A DNA stretch of 50,695 nt from Psychromonas hadalis ATCC BAA-638 (lineage in GTDB: Bacteria > Pseudomonadota > Gammaproteobacteria > Enterobacterales > Psychromonadaceae): contig NZ_ATUO01000005.1 in NCBI RefSeq assembly GCF_000420245.1, positions 1 through 50,695 of the forward strand, given 5' to 3'. A program made the position numbers and the translations under genes. Shown piece after piece: positions 1 through 9,928 of this stretch. Position 1 is the first letter of the stretch; every line of letters starts with the position of its first letter. The notes beneath the pieces were generated by a model. The model worked only from the letters and a program-made list of their open reading frames with translations. It made no database searches and was not told where the DNA came from.

Positions 1-639
1 ATAAAATTTAATCAGTCGATAATAAAGTTTAACCACCCTGTAATATTGCTAGAGAATAGAGATTGATGGGATACAGTTCAGCACTGCCCTATAGGAAACC
101 TTTTTATACCAAGGGCTATAATAAGCCGCCGGATTGATGAGGTAATAGGGGCGGAAATCCATCAGGGCTAGAGGCATCAGTGATACCTCATAAAAAAGCC
201 GAATATATGGCTGCAATGCACTCTATTTCAACGATCAAAATTGTCTTGCAATCGGAGAGGGTCCATATATGGTATAAGGTTGTTGATAATGGACCTTTAC
301 ACTCTTTTATTCAAAGTCGTGCATGGTGCTAAATTGCTAAGAACTTAAACTATATATAAAATAAAAATTAACAATTTTAGAGGGTATTGATATCATACTT
401 AACGATTCGGCATAATTTTGCTCCGCTATTGGAGGTACATTTTATTTTGTATTTCTAAGGTGTACTATATTTTTACTTTTATGTTTATACCTTTTTATTG
501 CGTGACTTGTATATTCTAGTAATGATTGCATAGCAATTACTTTTTATATTTAACAAATGTGACTTTGAGCCATGATAGTCGCTTGAGTCAAATTCGTCAT
601 TTACAATCAATTTTTAACTCAAATTAAAAGGATTTGGAA
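1..639. other. Left-edge intergenic region, no gene recognised
   Basis: No convincing gene is visible. A stretch open on the plus strand from 141 to 332 has no recognisable protein and lies after two stop codons (135-140), so it may be a decayed fragment. The part from about 340 to 620 is very AT-rich and probably holds the promoter of the glycosyltransferase that follows, but no clear -35/-10 pair stands out. Confidence 0.4.
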
Positions 640-1794
640 TTGCAAAAGAAAAAGAACGTCGTTCATTATTGGGGAGGATCCCCAATGGTAGCAACATCAA
701 AATGGATGAGCTATTTAAAGCTAATTGAGAGGTGTGCGGAGCAGGGGTGGAATAATTGGCTTATTTTATCTAAGCAACCAGAAGACCAGTCCCTTATTGA
801 GCCATTCTTAAAAGTGGGTTGCAAAATTATTTATCAACCGCGATCGAAAGGGAATTTTGATCTGCAAAGTATTCACCGAAACTATAAATTATTACGATCG
901 ATTCAGTGTGATATTTTTCATTGTTATAATGATCATACTAGTCCGCTTATTGCAGCTAAGTTAGCAGGGGTACCCGTTAAGCTGTGGTCTAAGTTATCTA
1001 TGTCCTCTTATTATGAGCTAAGTACACGCCCTTCAGGTTTGCAAAAGCTTATGCTCAGTTCGAGAATTACAGGCTGGTGTGTTGATCGTATCCTTGCGGT
1101 AAGCGACCTTGCTGGAAAAGAGGTTATTGAACAAGTTGGTTTTAAAGATAAAGTAACCACCGTCACAGTGCCTGTTTCTGTTGAACGTTTTGTCTCGATT
1201 AAACACTCGCAGGTGAGAAAAGAATTTAATTTAAAAAAGTCGGATGTTGTTATTGTAGCTGTTGGTCACTTTGTAGAAATTAAAGGCTGGGATATTGCTA
1301 TCGATGCTTTTGCACTCGTTAATAAAAATGTTCCAGATGCAAAATTATTATTAGTGGGTAAGAAAACCTCAGAGCGTTTTTACCAAAAGGTAATTAAAAA
1401 AATTGATGAATACGGATTATCTAAGCATGTCATTATCTTAGGAGGGCGAAGTGACATCCCAGAAATACTTAAAGCAAGTGATCTTTTTATATTACCTTCG
1501 CTATCTGAAGGTACCCCCGCTGCGCTTGTTGAAGCGATGGCAGTTGGTATTCCTTGTATTGCGACTGCAACGGGTGGTATGCCTGAGGTGATCGAAAATG
1601 GGGTAAATGGTTTTCTCTTTCAGCGTGAAAATGCAGATGAGCTTGCGGAGAAAATTATTTATGTTGTGTCTCATCCTGAATTACGTATGAAAATTGTCGA
1701 TGAGGGGCGGAAAGGCTTGCAGAGATACTCAATGAAAACTTATGTCGAGACGGTATTTAGCCATTATCAGAATTTATTAGATAGCTCTCAGTAG
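640..1794 (+). CDS. Family 4 glycosyltransferase
   Basis: Likely transfers a sugar from a nucleotide-sugar donor to a growing exopolysaccharide or lipid-linked repeat unit at the inner face of the membrane. The GT-B fold is visible as an N-terminal half (PMVATSKWM region) and a C-terminal donor-binding half with the E-x7-E type motif EGTPAALVE near residue 290, followed by AMAVGIPCIATATGG. Length about 384 aa is normal for GT4. An in-frame TTG lies at 634, but the AAAAGGA ribosome site at 626-632 leaves it only one base of spacing. TTG at 640 has seven bases and is the better start. The stop overlaps the next gene by one base, so the two are probably translationally coupled. The sugar specificity cannot be read from the sequence. 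Confidence 0.88.
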   Translation: MQKKKNVVHYWGGSPMVATSKWMSYLKLIERCAEQGWNNWLILSKQPEDQSLIEPFLKVGCKIIYQPRSKGNFDLQSIHRNYKLLRSIQCDIFHCYNDHTSPLIAAKLAGVPVKLWSKLSMSSYYELSTRPSGLQKLMLSSRITGWCVDRILAVSDLAGKEVIEQVGFKDKVTTVTVPVSVERFVSIKHSQVRKEFNLKKSDVVIVAVGHFVEIKGWDIAIDAFALVNKNVPDAKLLLVGKKTSERFYQKVIKKIDEYGLSKHVIILGGRSDIPEILKASDLFILPSLSEGTPAALVEAMAVGIPCIATATGGMPEVIENGVNGFLFQRENADELAEKIIYVVSHPELRMKIVDEGRKGLQRYSMKTYVETVFSHYQNLLDSSQ

Positions 1795-2846
1795 TGTTTG
1801 ATATGAATTTTTTGACATTATTTAAAAGTAAGTTGCTATTGAAAAAGGCTTTTTTATGGATTTTATCAAAGTTCGGTGTGTTGGCGTTTTTACATTATAA
1901 AAATCGTCATAAAATTTGTGTGTTGATGTTGCACGGTGTAATGGAAAAACAGACAGCAAATACATGGAATCCACTACGATCACAGATTTCACCCAATGAA
2001 CTCAAACGTACTTTGAAAATATTGTCTGGTTATTATCGCTTTATTAATATTGATCAAGCTGTTGATATATTAACAGGTCAGATGCCGTTAATTGATAATG
2101 CAATGCTCATTACCTTTGACGATGGCTATCGTAATAATATTGATTATGCCTTACCAATTTGTGAGCAGTTTGGCATTAAGCCCGTTTTATTTGTTGTCAC
2201 TGGGCATATTGATTCTGGTTTGCCTTTTTGGTTTGATCGCTTCGATTACGCATTACAACAAAATATGGGGGAGTGGCTTTCGTTGCAATATGAGCATGAA
2301 ACATACCTGTTTGATGCAACATCTCGCGGTGCGTTGCAGAAAAGCTACAAAGTTTTTAGAGATGACTGCAAAAGAAAATTTACTGATGATATTAAAATGA
2401 ATCAACTCTTTAATGGGCTTTCTGAAATGCTTGAACAACAGTCAGGTAAAGCACTTTCTGATATCTGTGCAGATGATGATTGGTCTGCTATTGCCTCCTG
2501 GTCGCAGTTGCAAAAGGCCGTAACACAAGGGCGAATGGATGTTGCAAGTCATACTGTTGATCATTTTCGTTTGGGGAATTTATCGGCACCGCAAATGTTA
2601 TCACAAATAAAACAATCAAAAATCCGTATAGAGGAAAAAATGGCAGTGAAATGTCAATATTTTTGTTATCCTAATGGCAATTACAATAAGTCTGCTATTA
2701 GTCTTTTAAAGAGCAATGGCTTTAAGGCTGCTTTCTCCACGGATGTTGGATTATGTCAATCAAAGGATGATTTAATGACTTTAAAACGTTTTAGCTTCCC
2801 TTTGGATAAATCAGAATCTGAATTGCTATATCTGCTAAACCGATAA
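1794..2846 (+). CDS. Polysaccharide deacetylase (NodB domain) family protein
   Basis: Probably removes N- or O-acetyl groups from a polysaccharide or its lipid-linked precursor. The NodB/CE4 fold is supported by the metal-binding Asp pair in ITFDDGY near residue 108, the His motif SHTVDH near residues 252-257 and a late FCYPNG motif. There is a hydrophobic stretch in the first 30 residues but no clear cleavable signal. The GTG start overlaps the stop of the upstream glycosyltransferase; an ATG nine bases later (1803) is an alternative, and neither has a clear ribosome site. Deacetylases of this type are common partners of exosortase-linked polysaccharide loci. The substrate is inferred only from the neighbours. 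Confidence 0.85.
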   Translation: MFDMNFLTLFKSKLLLKKAFLWILSKFGVLAFLHYKNRHKICVLMLHGVMEKQTANTWNPLRSQISPNELKRTLKILSGYYRFINIDQAVDILTGQMPLIDNAMLITFDDGYRNNIDYALPICEQFGIKPVLFVVTGHIDSGLPFWFDRFDYALQQNMGEWLSLQYEHETYLFDATSRGALQKSYKVFRDDCKRKFTDDIKMNQLFNGLSEMLEQQSGKALSDICADDDWSAIASWSQLQKAVTQGRMDVASHTVDHFRLGNLSAPQMLSQIKQSKIRIEEKMAVKCQYFCYPNGNYNKSAISLLKSNGFKAAFSTDVGLCQSKDDLMTLKRFSFPLDKSESELLYLLNR

Positions 2847-2913
2847 TGCATTCGATTGCAGAAGCTCCACCTATTTCATCAAATTTTAAATACTTATTAG
2901 GTTATAAATTATC

Positions 2914-4035
2914 ATGTTAAATATCTGCTTAGTTGCACATTTCGCATACGATGCAATAAAGGGCGGTAATACTGGCTTTATCGGTGGTGTAGAAAGGCAA
3001 ACCACTTTAATGGCGAAATGGCTAGCGGAAAAAGGGCATAAAGTTTCTTTATTGACTTGGGCGGATGGTAATAGCGAAGATGAAGTCATTGACGGTATTA
3101 ATGTTATTAAAATTTGTAGGAAAGATGCTGGTATACCGGGTGTACGTTTCTTTTATCCCCGTTGGAGTGGCTTAATTAGTGCGATGAAGCGTGCTAATGC
3201 AGATGTGTATTATCAAAATTGTGGTGAGTACATTACTGGGCAAATTGCCATGTGGTGTAAATTAAACAATAAGCAGTTTTTATATTCATTAGCAAGTGAT
3301 GCCGATGCGGATCCCGCTTTGCCTGTAATGACAAAGCTACGTGAAAGAGTTTTGTATCGTTACGGTTTACGCCATGCAGATCATATTTTGTCGCAAACAG
3401 AAAAGCAGGTTAATTTATTGGCATCTGGGTTTCAGCTAGCTTCAACAGTGATGCCAATGCCTTGCCCTGGTCCTACTGAAAATCAGTATCAGCCTTTAAA
3501 ATATAAAAAGGATAAGCCAACAATATTGTGGGCCGCCAGAATCCACCCATGTAAACGATTAGAGTTGTTATTGGAAGTGGCAGAGTCACTTCCTGAATTT
3601 CAATTTGTGGTCGGTGGTAGCCCTTTAGAGGAGGATGATTACTCCGACGCGTTGTTTAACACGATGAAACGTTTAGACAATGTATCATATTTGGGTATGG
3701 TAGGACGTGATGATATGCCCGCTTTGTATCGTTCCAGTACGCTGTTTTGTTGCACTTCAGAATATGAGGGTTTTCCAAATACATTTTTAGAATCTTGGAG
3801 TAATGGATTGCCAATAGTATCTACATTTGATCCCGATGACTTGATTCAGAAAAAGCAATTAGGATTACCGGCCACAAGCAAAGATGAGCTTATTGCTGGC
3901 ATTCGATCATTATGCAAAAATGAACAACAGTGGTCTGAATGCTCACATAATGCGCGATCGTATTATCAGAATAATCACTCTGTTGATGAAGTGATGACCC
4001 GTTTTGAAAAAGTATTTAAAGAATTATCTAACTAA
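2914..4035 (+). CDS. Family 4 glycosyltransferase
   Basis: Second GT-B glycosyltransferase of the cluster, 373 aa. The N-terminus has the glycine-rich acceptor-side loop GGVERQTTLMAKWLAEKGH. The C-terminal half has the donor-binding region with SEYEGFPNTFLE near residue 282, matching the E-x7-E pattern of GT4 enzymes. It lies 67 bases after the deacetylase and 14 bases before the next glycosyltransferase, in the same direction, so it is part of the same transcription unit. It differs strongly from both neighbouring glycosyltransferases, so it likely makes a different linkage. Donor and acceptor are unknown. Confidence 0.87.
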   Translation: MLNICLVAHFAYDAIKGGNTGFIGGVERQTTLMAKWLAEKGHKVSLLTWADGNSEDEVIDGINVIKICRKDAGIPGVRFFYPRWSGLISAMKRANADVYYQNCGEYITGQIAMWCKLNNKQFLYSLASDADADPALPVMTKLRERVLYRYGLRHADHILSQTEKQVNLLASGFQLASTVMPMPCPGPTENQYQPLKYKKDKPTILWAARIHPCKRLELLLEVAESLPEFQFVVGGSPLEEDDYSDALFNTMKRLDNVSYLGMVGRDDMPALYRSSTLFCCTSEYEGFPNTFLESWSNGLPIVSTFDPDDLIQKKQLGLPATSKDELIAGIRSLCKNEQQWSECSHNARSYYQNNHSVDEVMTRFEKVFKELSN

Positions 4036-4049
4036 AGCTAAGGATTAGC

Positions 4050-5204
4050 ATGTCGACTACCAAACTCGCCTTCGTTACTCAGTTTCCTATCGATTCAAAC
4101 CGACCCTTAGGTGGTGTTGAAGCGGTGAGTGTTAATTTAGTGCATTCATTATCAGCTTATTCAGATCTGAAAATTGATGTCGTTACCTTGTGTAGTAGCA
4201 TCACTGAAGCGATGATTGAAACGTGGGGAAAAGTGAAAATTCATCGTTTGCCTAAACCTGTTGGTAGTGAGCTTGTGAATGCAATTGGTAAGAGTAAAAA
4301 GCTGATTGAAGCTTACATTCAACAACTACGGCCTGACCTTATTCATGCTCACGATACTTATGGCATTATGACTCAAGATATCGATGTACCGAAAGTATTT
4401 ACCGTGCATGGTTTTATTTACGGTGATACCTTATTTTCAAGCGGTAAATGTAAATGGCTTCGTTCTAAAATTTGGGAAAAAATAGAGAAAGGCAGTTGGG
4501 CGAAGCAACCGAATATCATCTCAATTAGCCCTTATGTGCGTGAACGTGTTTCGCCTGTGTCTGATGCCATTATTTATGATATCGACAACCCTATCTCCGA
4601 TGCGTTTTTTAACTTAACACGTGATGAGATAAAGGGGCGCATATTTACCTCTGCGGTCATTTGTCCTCGCAAAAATACCCTGCAATTGGTTAAAGCGGTA
4701 AAACTACTGGTTGATGAAAGTGTTAATGTTGAACTGCGCATTGCGGGTAGTGTTGGTGATGATCAATATATGCAAGAGATGCTGGCTTTTATTAAAGACA
4801 ATAATCTTGATAAGCATGTCACTATTTTAGGGCGCATTACCACCACAGAGGTGATGCAAGAGCTAATTCACGCCTCTATTTACGCGTTAGCGTCCCTTGA
4901 AGAGAATTCACCCATGGGTATTGAGGAAGCGATGGCAGTAGGCATTCCTGTGGTTACTTCCAATCGCTGTGGCATGCCTTATATGGTCAAAAATGGTGAA
5001 ACGGGCTATTTGGTTAACCCATTTGATGCTAAAGATATCGCTAACAAGTTGAAACGAATTTTAGATGATAGCGAATTAAAAAAATCGATGGCTAAAAAAT
5101 CAACTGAGCTTGCTTTAGATCTTTACCACTCGGAGAGTGTCGCAAGACGTACCTATGCTGTTTATCAGGAGTTATTATTGGTCGCGGAGAGTTCGCCTTG
5201 TTAA
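4050..5204 (+). CDS. Family 4 glycosyltransferase
   Basis: Third GT-B glycosyltransferase, 384 aa. It shows the GGVEAVSVNLVHSL loop near the N-terminus, the mid-protein HAHDTYG and FTVHG segments typical of GT4, and the donor-site motif EENSPMGIEEAMAVG near residue 284. An AAGGA ribosome site precedes the ATG. Its last codons overlap the TTG start of the exosortase by seven bases, which argues for co-translation with it. The role is inferred as assembly of the same exopolysaccharide repeat; specificity is not visible. Confidence 0.88.
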   Translation: MSTTKLAFVTQFPIDSNRPLGGVEAVSVNLVHSLSAYSDLKIDVVTLCSSITEAMIETWGKVKIHRLPKPVGSELVNAIGKSKKLIEAYIQQLRPDLIHAHDTYGIMTQDIDVPKVFTVHGFIYGDTLFSSGKCKWLRSKIWEKIEKGSWAKQPNIISISPYVRERVSPVSDAIIYDIDNPISDAFFNLTRDEIKGRIFTSAVICPRKNTLQLVKAVKLLVDESVNVELRIAGSVGDDQYMQEMLAFIKDNNLDKHVTILGRITTTEVMQELIHASIYALASLEENSPMGIEEAMAVGIPVVTSNRCGMPYMVKNGETGYLVNPFDAKDIANKLKRILDDSELKKSMAKKSTELALDLYHSESVARRTYAVYQELLLVAESSPC

Positions 5205-6652
5205 AACGATTTGGCGCTGTGAATATCGCTTCTCTGCTAGGTTTATTAGTAATCTTATTAGTAAATACTTCAGTTTTAGTAACCATCTTCGATGAATGGA
5301 ATAGCAACGGTCCTTATAGTCATGGTTTTTTGGGTTTTGCAGTCGTACTTTATGTATTGTGGTTAAAGCGCGATATTTTTAATGATGCACAGCATGCGCC
5401 CTCTTTTATCGCCTCCTTGTTATTAGTAATGAGCTGTTTAGGGTTGTTGATTAACCATTTAGCGAGTATTCAGCAACTGCAGCAGTTGATGTTGTTTGCG
5501 GTAATGGTATTTTATATCGCTAGCATTTATGGCTTTTCAATGCTTAAAAAACTGTTTTTTCCACTGACCATGCTGGCGCTTATTTTACCCGTTTGGAATG
5601 TTTTTCAAATGCCTTTGCGTGAGCTTTCTACCATCGCGGGGGATCTCGGTCCTCGTTTAGTGGGTATTGATGTATTGCGTGATGATTATCGCCTTTCAAC
5701 CTACGGGGGGCTTTTTGATGTAGAGCCTGCCTGTTCAGGTTTAGGTTTCTTTCTGGTTTCCGCTCTGTTCGCGGTCTGTGTTAGCTTTTTTAATAACCTT
5801 GGAATAAAAAAAGGATTACAGTTTTTATTAATATGTCTCTGTTTTGCAATCTTTGCTAACTGGATGCGTATTATCATCATTATTGTGGTGGGTAGTTATA
5901 CTCATATGCAGCACTTTATCGTGCAAGACCACTTAACCTTTGGCTGGGCTGTATTTGCTGTTTTCTTAATGCCTCTTATTTATATCTCTCGTTTCTATTT
6001 TGAGGATGAAGTGCAACGAGATAGTGCTGATGAAGCGTCAACTGTTACTGCTGTTAATAAAATTCAGCTATTAACGACTTACTCTATTTTGACTATTTTT
6101 ACACTGGCATTATTTTGGATACCCTCACGGTTTGATGAAAACTATCAGTTTCAACTACCTGTTTTAGATGAGTACAACTTAGTGAGCGCAGACAAGCTAT
6201 TCAGTCCAAATTGGTCGCCGCTCTCTCATGGTGTGAGTGCTGAGAGTTTTAACTTCTTCATCAAAGATGAGGTGGCTGTGCAGGTTTATTTAGCCAACTA
6301 TATCAAGCAAAGCCAAGCGCATGAGATGATCTATGTAGAAAATAGCCTTTATGATAAAAAACATTGGTCAGTGACGGAGCAAGGTAAGTTGTGTCTTGAG
6401 AATAACCAAGTGAATCTATTAACGCTAAGTAGAGGGCAAGATCGCTCACGTTTGATTGTTTATTGGTATTTGGTCAACGGTAAGCATACCGAAAATAAGA
6501 AACGAGCAAAATTAGAAGAGGTTAAATCAGCCATTGTGGGTACACCGGGAGCGACATTGATTGCCTTTGCGATAGATTATCGTAAGCAGGGAGAGGCTAT
6601 CGCACATCAGCAGATGCAAACCTTTACACAAACATTTTTTAATAATTTATAG
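5198..6652 (+). CDS. xrt: Exosortase fused to a C-terminal EpsI-like domain
   Basis: Integral membrane cysteine protease-transpeptidase thought to process proteins with a PEP-CTERM type tail, usually next to exopolysaccharide genes. The first 270 residues form about eight membrane segments. The three expected active-site residues are visible: Cys179 in EPACSGLGFF, Arg224 in NWMRI and His245 in QDHLTFGW. The soluble C-terminal half (from about residue 310) resembles the EpsI/DUF3485 domain, with YWYLVNGKHT and a late KLEEVKSAIVG segment. Exosortase A proteins with this fusion are known. The TTG start at 5198 is preceded by CGGAGAG with six-base spacing and overlaps the upstream gene. No PEP-CTERM substrate is encoded in this window. 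The exact exosortase subtype was not settled. Confidence 0.85.
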   Translation: MLKRFGAVNIASLLGLLVILLVNTSVLVTIFDEWNSNGPYSHGFLGFAVVLYVLWLKRDIFNDAQHAPSFIASLLLVMSCLGLLINHLASIQQLQQLMLFAVMVFYIASIYGFSMLKKLFFPLTMLALILPVWNVFQMPLRELSTIAGDLGPRLVGIDVLRDDYRLSTYGGLFDVEPACSGLGFFLVSALFAVCVSFFNNLGIKKGLQFLLICLCFAIFANWMRIIIIIVVGSYTHMQHFIVQDHLTFGWAVFAVFLMPLIYISRFYFEDEVQRDSADEASTVTAVNKIQLLTTYSILTIFTLALFWIPSRFDENYQFQLPVLDEYNLVSADKLFSPNWSPLSHGVSAESFNFFIKDEVAVQVYLANYIKQSQAHEMIYVENSLYDKKHWSVTEQGKLCLENNQVNLLTLSRGQDRSRLIVYWYLVNGKHTENKKRAKLEEVKSAIVGTPGATLIAFAIDYRKQGEAIAHQQMQTFTQTFFNNL

Positions 6653-6664
6653 ATAGAGAGCTTC

Positions 6665-8665
6665 ATGCAATCAATTACTTGGTATGTAAAACGCATTAAA
6701 ATGATGTCAGTCAAAGAGATCATTTGGCGTGTCACTTCATTAACGGATGCTTATGTTGAGAAAGGGCGTGTGCAATTTAATCTTGTACCCAAGGTTAAAT
6801 TCAAGCCTACTTATAACCCTGATGCTGATTTTGTGGGTGGTTTTGAGGTGTTTACCGGTGCAACCGAAGGTTTTCAAAAGCAATGGAAAATAGATTTAAT
6901 AAAAAAATCTGAGATGATTCTTGAAAATAAATTAAGCTATTTTGATCTTAAAGAGCATGATTTAGGAACGCCTATTAATTGGCATAAAGACCATTCTGCA
7001 AACATCTTTTCAAGCTTGAATCATATTGTGGCAGTGAATTATCGCGATTTTGCAAATAATGGTGACTGTAAGTTAGTTTGGGAGCCAAACCGCCATCATC
7101 AGTTAGTGGTGTTGGGGCGTGCTTATAAAGTCACGGGTGAACTTAAATATGCGCAGGGTGTGGTTGCTCAATTAACCTCATGGTTAGATGCCAACCCTTA
7201 CGGTTATGGTATGAACTGGCGTAGTCCGTTAGAGTTAGCTATTCGTTTAATTAGCTGGGTGTGGGCGATTGATTTAATCAAAGATTCAGGGCTTTTTAAC
7301 GGTGATTTTAAAGCGCGTTTATTAGCTAGTGTTTATCTGCACTGTAGAGATGTAAGTGGAAAATATTCGCAAGGTACCTCTGCAAATAACCATTTAGTAG
7401 GGGAAGCTGCGGGTGTTTATATTGCGGCTTGTTATTTTGATATGTTAGCCGATGCACCACAGTGGCAGATTGATAGTAAAGTTGTTTTAGAGCGTGAAAT
7501 TCAAGCGCAAACCTTTGCCGACGGCTGTACCAAAGAGCATGCATTTAGTTATCAGTTTTTTGTTTTCCAATTTTATCTGTTTACCGCATTAACGGGTAAA
7601 TGGAGCAAAGATCAATTCTCAGATGAGTATTGGTCAACACTAAATACTATCAGTGCTTTTATTGCGAAGGTTGCTCAGGGCGGTGAATACTATCCCATGT
7701 TAGGTGATCAAGATGATGGTTATGTTTTAGATTTAGGCGATCATGTTCATAATATCAATGCAGTGTGTGATATATCTGGTTATCTCTACGACGATGAAAT
7801 ATTTTCTTCATCCTTTAAACAGCACAGTGAATCCACTTTTTGGTTATTTAATGGCAGAGCCAAACGTAAACAAGCGCCAATGACAGAAGTGAGGCCATTA
7901 AGCTCACTACAGTTTAAAGCGTCTGGTTATTTCCTGTTGCAAGCTGGCTCATTAGCTGAAAAAAACCAAGCAAGCATCCTGTTTGATTGTGCAGAGCTAG
8001 GTTATACCGCGATTGCTGCCCATGGACATGCTGATGTATTGAGTTTTGTTATGCGCATTAATAATAACGATCTGTTTGTGGATACTGGCACTTATGATTA
8101 TTTCAGCCATCCTTTATGGCGTAACCATTTTAGAACCACTAAAGCACATAATGCACTAGAGGTTGATGGATTAGATCAATCGGTGATGACCGGCCCGTTT
8201 ATGTGGGAATCACATGCACAGGCAAGTTGTACAGAGTGGTCGCCAAGCGATATTGGTGGACGTGTTGTTGCTGAGCATACGGGCTATTTACGTTTAAGCT
8301 CTCCAGTAAAACATCAGCGTGCGATTACCTTAAATAGCGAACAGAAAAACATTACTATCATTGATAGTGTAGAGACTGAAGGACAACATGATATTGCTTT
8401 ATACTTGCATTTTTCTGAATTTTGTTCTGAGATTAAAATTGAAAATGGAGTTTGTCGACTGAAGCTGGGTGATGAGCAGATTAATATTAGTTTATCTGCT
8501 GAGTTGAGCGCTGAGATTATTACCGGGCAAGAGGGCGACGATAAAGAAACACCTGCACTGGGGTGGTTAAGCCGTGGTTATCATCAAAAAGTGGCTATCT
8601 CAACATTAGTACTTACAACACGTGTGACAGGTGATAGTGAGTTTAAAACAACAATCACTTGGTAA
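6665..8665 (+). CDS. Heparinase II/III (alginate-lyase-like) family protein
   Basis: A 666 aa protein with an alpha-toroid N-terminal part (NWHKDHSAN and NWRSPLELAIR segments) and a beta-rich C-terminal part with the family motifs HGHADVLSF near residue 453, DTGTYDY and RTTKAHNAL. Members cleave uronic-acid polysaccharides by beta-elimination. Within exosortase-linked clusters they often trim or edit the cell's own polymer, and that is the likely role here. No signal peptide is visible, so the location is uncertain. It lies 12 bases after the exosortase stop with the ribosome site AGAGAG and ends the operon, followed directly by a strong hairpin. Confidence 0.83.
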   Translation: MQSITWYVKRIKMMSVKEIIWRVTSLTDAYVEKGRVQFNLVPKVKFKPTYNPDADFVGGFEVFTGATEGFQKQWKIDLIKKSEMILENKLSYFDLKEHDLGTPINWHKDHSANIFSSLNHIVAVNYRDFANNGDCKLVWEPNRHHQLVVLGRAYKVTGELKYAQGVVAQLTSWLDANPYGYGMNWRSPLELAIRLISWVWAIDLIKDSGLFNGDFKARLLASVYLHCRDVSGKYSQGTSANNHLVGEAAGVYIAACYFDMLADAPQWQIDSKVVLEREIQAQTFADGCTKEHAFSYQFFVFQFYLFTALTGKWSKDQFSDEYWSTLNTISAFIAKVAQGGEYYPMLGDQDDGYVLDLGDHVHNINAVCDISGYLYDDEIFSSSFKQHSESTFWLFNGRAKRKQAPMTEVRPLSSLQFKASGYFLLQAGSLAEKNQASILFDCAELGYTAIAAHGHADVLSFVMRINNNDLFVDTGTYDYFSHPLWRNHFRTTKAHNALEVDGLDQSVMTGPFMWESHAQASCTEWSPSDIGGRVVAEHTGYLRLSSPVKHQRAITLNSEQKNITIIDSVETEGQHDIALYLHFSEFCSEIKIENGVCRLKLGDEQINISLSAELSAEIITGQEGDDKETPALGWLSRGYHQKVAISTLVLTTRVTGDSEFKTTITW

Positions 8666-8668
8666 ATA

Positions 8669-8696
8669 CTTTAACGCCTGTAAGCAGGCGTTAAAG
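8669..8696. terminator. Bidirectional hairpin between convergent genes
   Basis: A perfect 12-base-pair stem (CTTTAACGCCTG with its complement) around the loop TAAG, just after the polysaccharide operon. The stop codon of the convergent minus-strand gene (8691-8693) lies within the right arm, so one hairpin probably terminates both transcripts. Confidence 0.75.
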
Positions 8697-9794
8697 CTCC
8701 TTTAAATAGCGCCCTGTTGGCCAGATTGCTTTGAGTTTAAAAGGAGTGTTTTTAACTTTGTTAGAGAAGATAAAGAGGTTACAACCTTGCCTCTTTTCTG
8801 CTAACCAGCGACGTTTATGATCTGTATAAACACCTAAAAAATCATAAGCTTGAAGTTTCTCTTTAATGCAACGTTGAAAAGAAAAATAGCGTAAAACCTG
8901 TCCTGTTCCCGCAAGAAAATCAGGATTAAATCCCTCTTGAATTGCTAAAAATTGTTGTTTATAAACATAACCTATCTGCATCGCTTGTACTTCACCATCG
9001 ACCTCTAAACGTAATAAACGTAACCAACCTTTTTTTAGTGCTACTTGTGCAAATTGTTGGTAAAAATCAGCCATTGCAGGGCGTCGTTCAAATGAGCCTT
9101 GCAAGCCTGCTTTTTGCCAGCGTTTATTATGTAGCGTAAATAAATGCTGTAATTCAGTGGCTAATGTTTCTGGCTGAGTGCTTGTGGTTACTTGCCATTC
9201 ACCTTCTCGAGTAAGGTATTTTTGAGTCTGTTTTATATTGGTGCGTAGGCTTTTAGAAAGGTGAGGTAATATATCCTCTCCAAGTGAATTTAATGGGCTA
9301 CTACTAAACTCGATAGTACGTTGATGAACATTGAGTTTGTTAATTTTTGCTAATGCCTCGATTAAACTTTTTCCGCCAGCGGTCCATTGCGCAATATTGG
9401 TTAGCCAGATAAAATCCCAGTGTTTTTTATTATCTAATAAAACCTGCCAACAGTGTGTTTTTAGCTTTTCACTGTTGCTATTATTAACAATAAAATTACT
9501 GTATTCAGATCCAATACCTTGGTCGCCGGCAAAGCGTAGTGCTTTGTATTTTATGCTGTTTACGAGTTGGTAGGTTTGTTCATAAAAGGGGGCGATAGCA
9601 ACAATATGATCGTTCTCTTTTAAGATTATAATATAGGGTGTAATAGGGTTGGCAACGCTGTTTCGCCAGCAATTTATCCACTGCCAGGTTAAAAAAAGGT
9701 TGTCAGCATCAGACTGGGTAAGTAACTCATCCCATCTATCTTCTAATGCTTCAAACTCTGCCCATGTTGTTAATATTTTACTTTTTAAACGCAT
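8691..9794 (-). CDS. FemAB/BioF2-like acyltransferase (GNAT superfamily)
   Basis: A 367 aa protein resembling the BioF2/CelD-type acetyltransferases found in polysaccharide clusters. The N-terminal half has FLTWQWINCWRNS. The C-terminal half carries the acetyltransferase core, with LRLEVDGEVQAMQIGYVY followed by the FNPDFLAGTGQVL and YDFLGVYTDHKRRW segments. The likely role is transfer of an acyl or aminoacyl group to a polysaccharide or its precursor, inferred from the adjacent cluster. It is transcribed toward that cluster and shares its terminator. The ATG at 9794 has only a weak upstream GGTG site. A single-gene unit seems likely, since pckA upstream has its own terminator. Confidence 0.75.
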   Translation of the reverse strand: MRLKSKILTTWAEFEALEDRWDELLTQSDADNLFLTWQWINCWRNSVANPITPYIIILKENDHIVAIAPFYEQTYQLVNSIKYKALRFAGDQGIGSEYSNFIVNNSNSEKLKTHCWQVLLDNKKHWDFIWLTNIAQWTAGGKSLIEALAKINKLNVHQRTIEFSSSPLNSLGEDILPHLSKSLRTNIKQTQKYLTREGEWQVTTSTQPETLATELQHLFTLHNKRWQKAGLQGSFERRPAMADFYQQFAQVALKKGWLRLLRLEVDGEVQAMQIGYVYKQQFLAIQEGFNPDFLAGTGQVLRYFSFQRCIKEKLQAYDFLGVYTDHKRRWLAEKRQGCNLFIFSNKVKNTPFKLKAIWPTGRYLKEL

Positions 9795-9875
9795 CTTTGC
9801 ACCTTATATCAATCGATACAATGATACTTCGATTATCTTTAAAAGTAATTTTATTTTGCTAAAAAGGGAAGGGAG

Positions 9876-9908
9876 AACAACGCTTATCATTAAGAGATAA
9901 GCGTTGTT
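9876..9908 (-). terminator. Terminator hairpin after pckA
   Basis: A 13-base-pair perfect stem (arms 9876-9888 and 9896-9908) with the loop ATTAAGA, 20 bases beyond the pckA stop. On the minus strand it is followed by a pyrimidine-rich tract, so it probably ends the pckA transcript. Confidence 0.65.
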
Positions 9909-9928
9909 GATTTTTACTCAGCGAGATT

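Noticed and set aside
141-332. Open stretch on the plus strand near the left edge
   Set aside because: No start codon with a ribosome site, two stops just before it and no recognisable protein.
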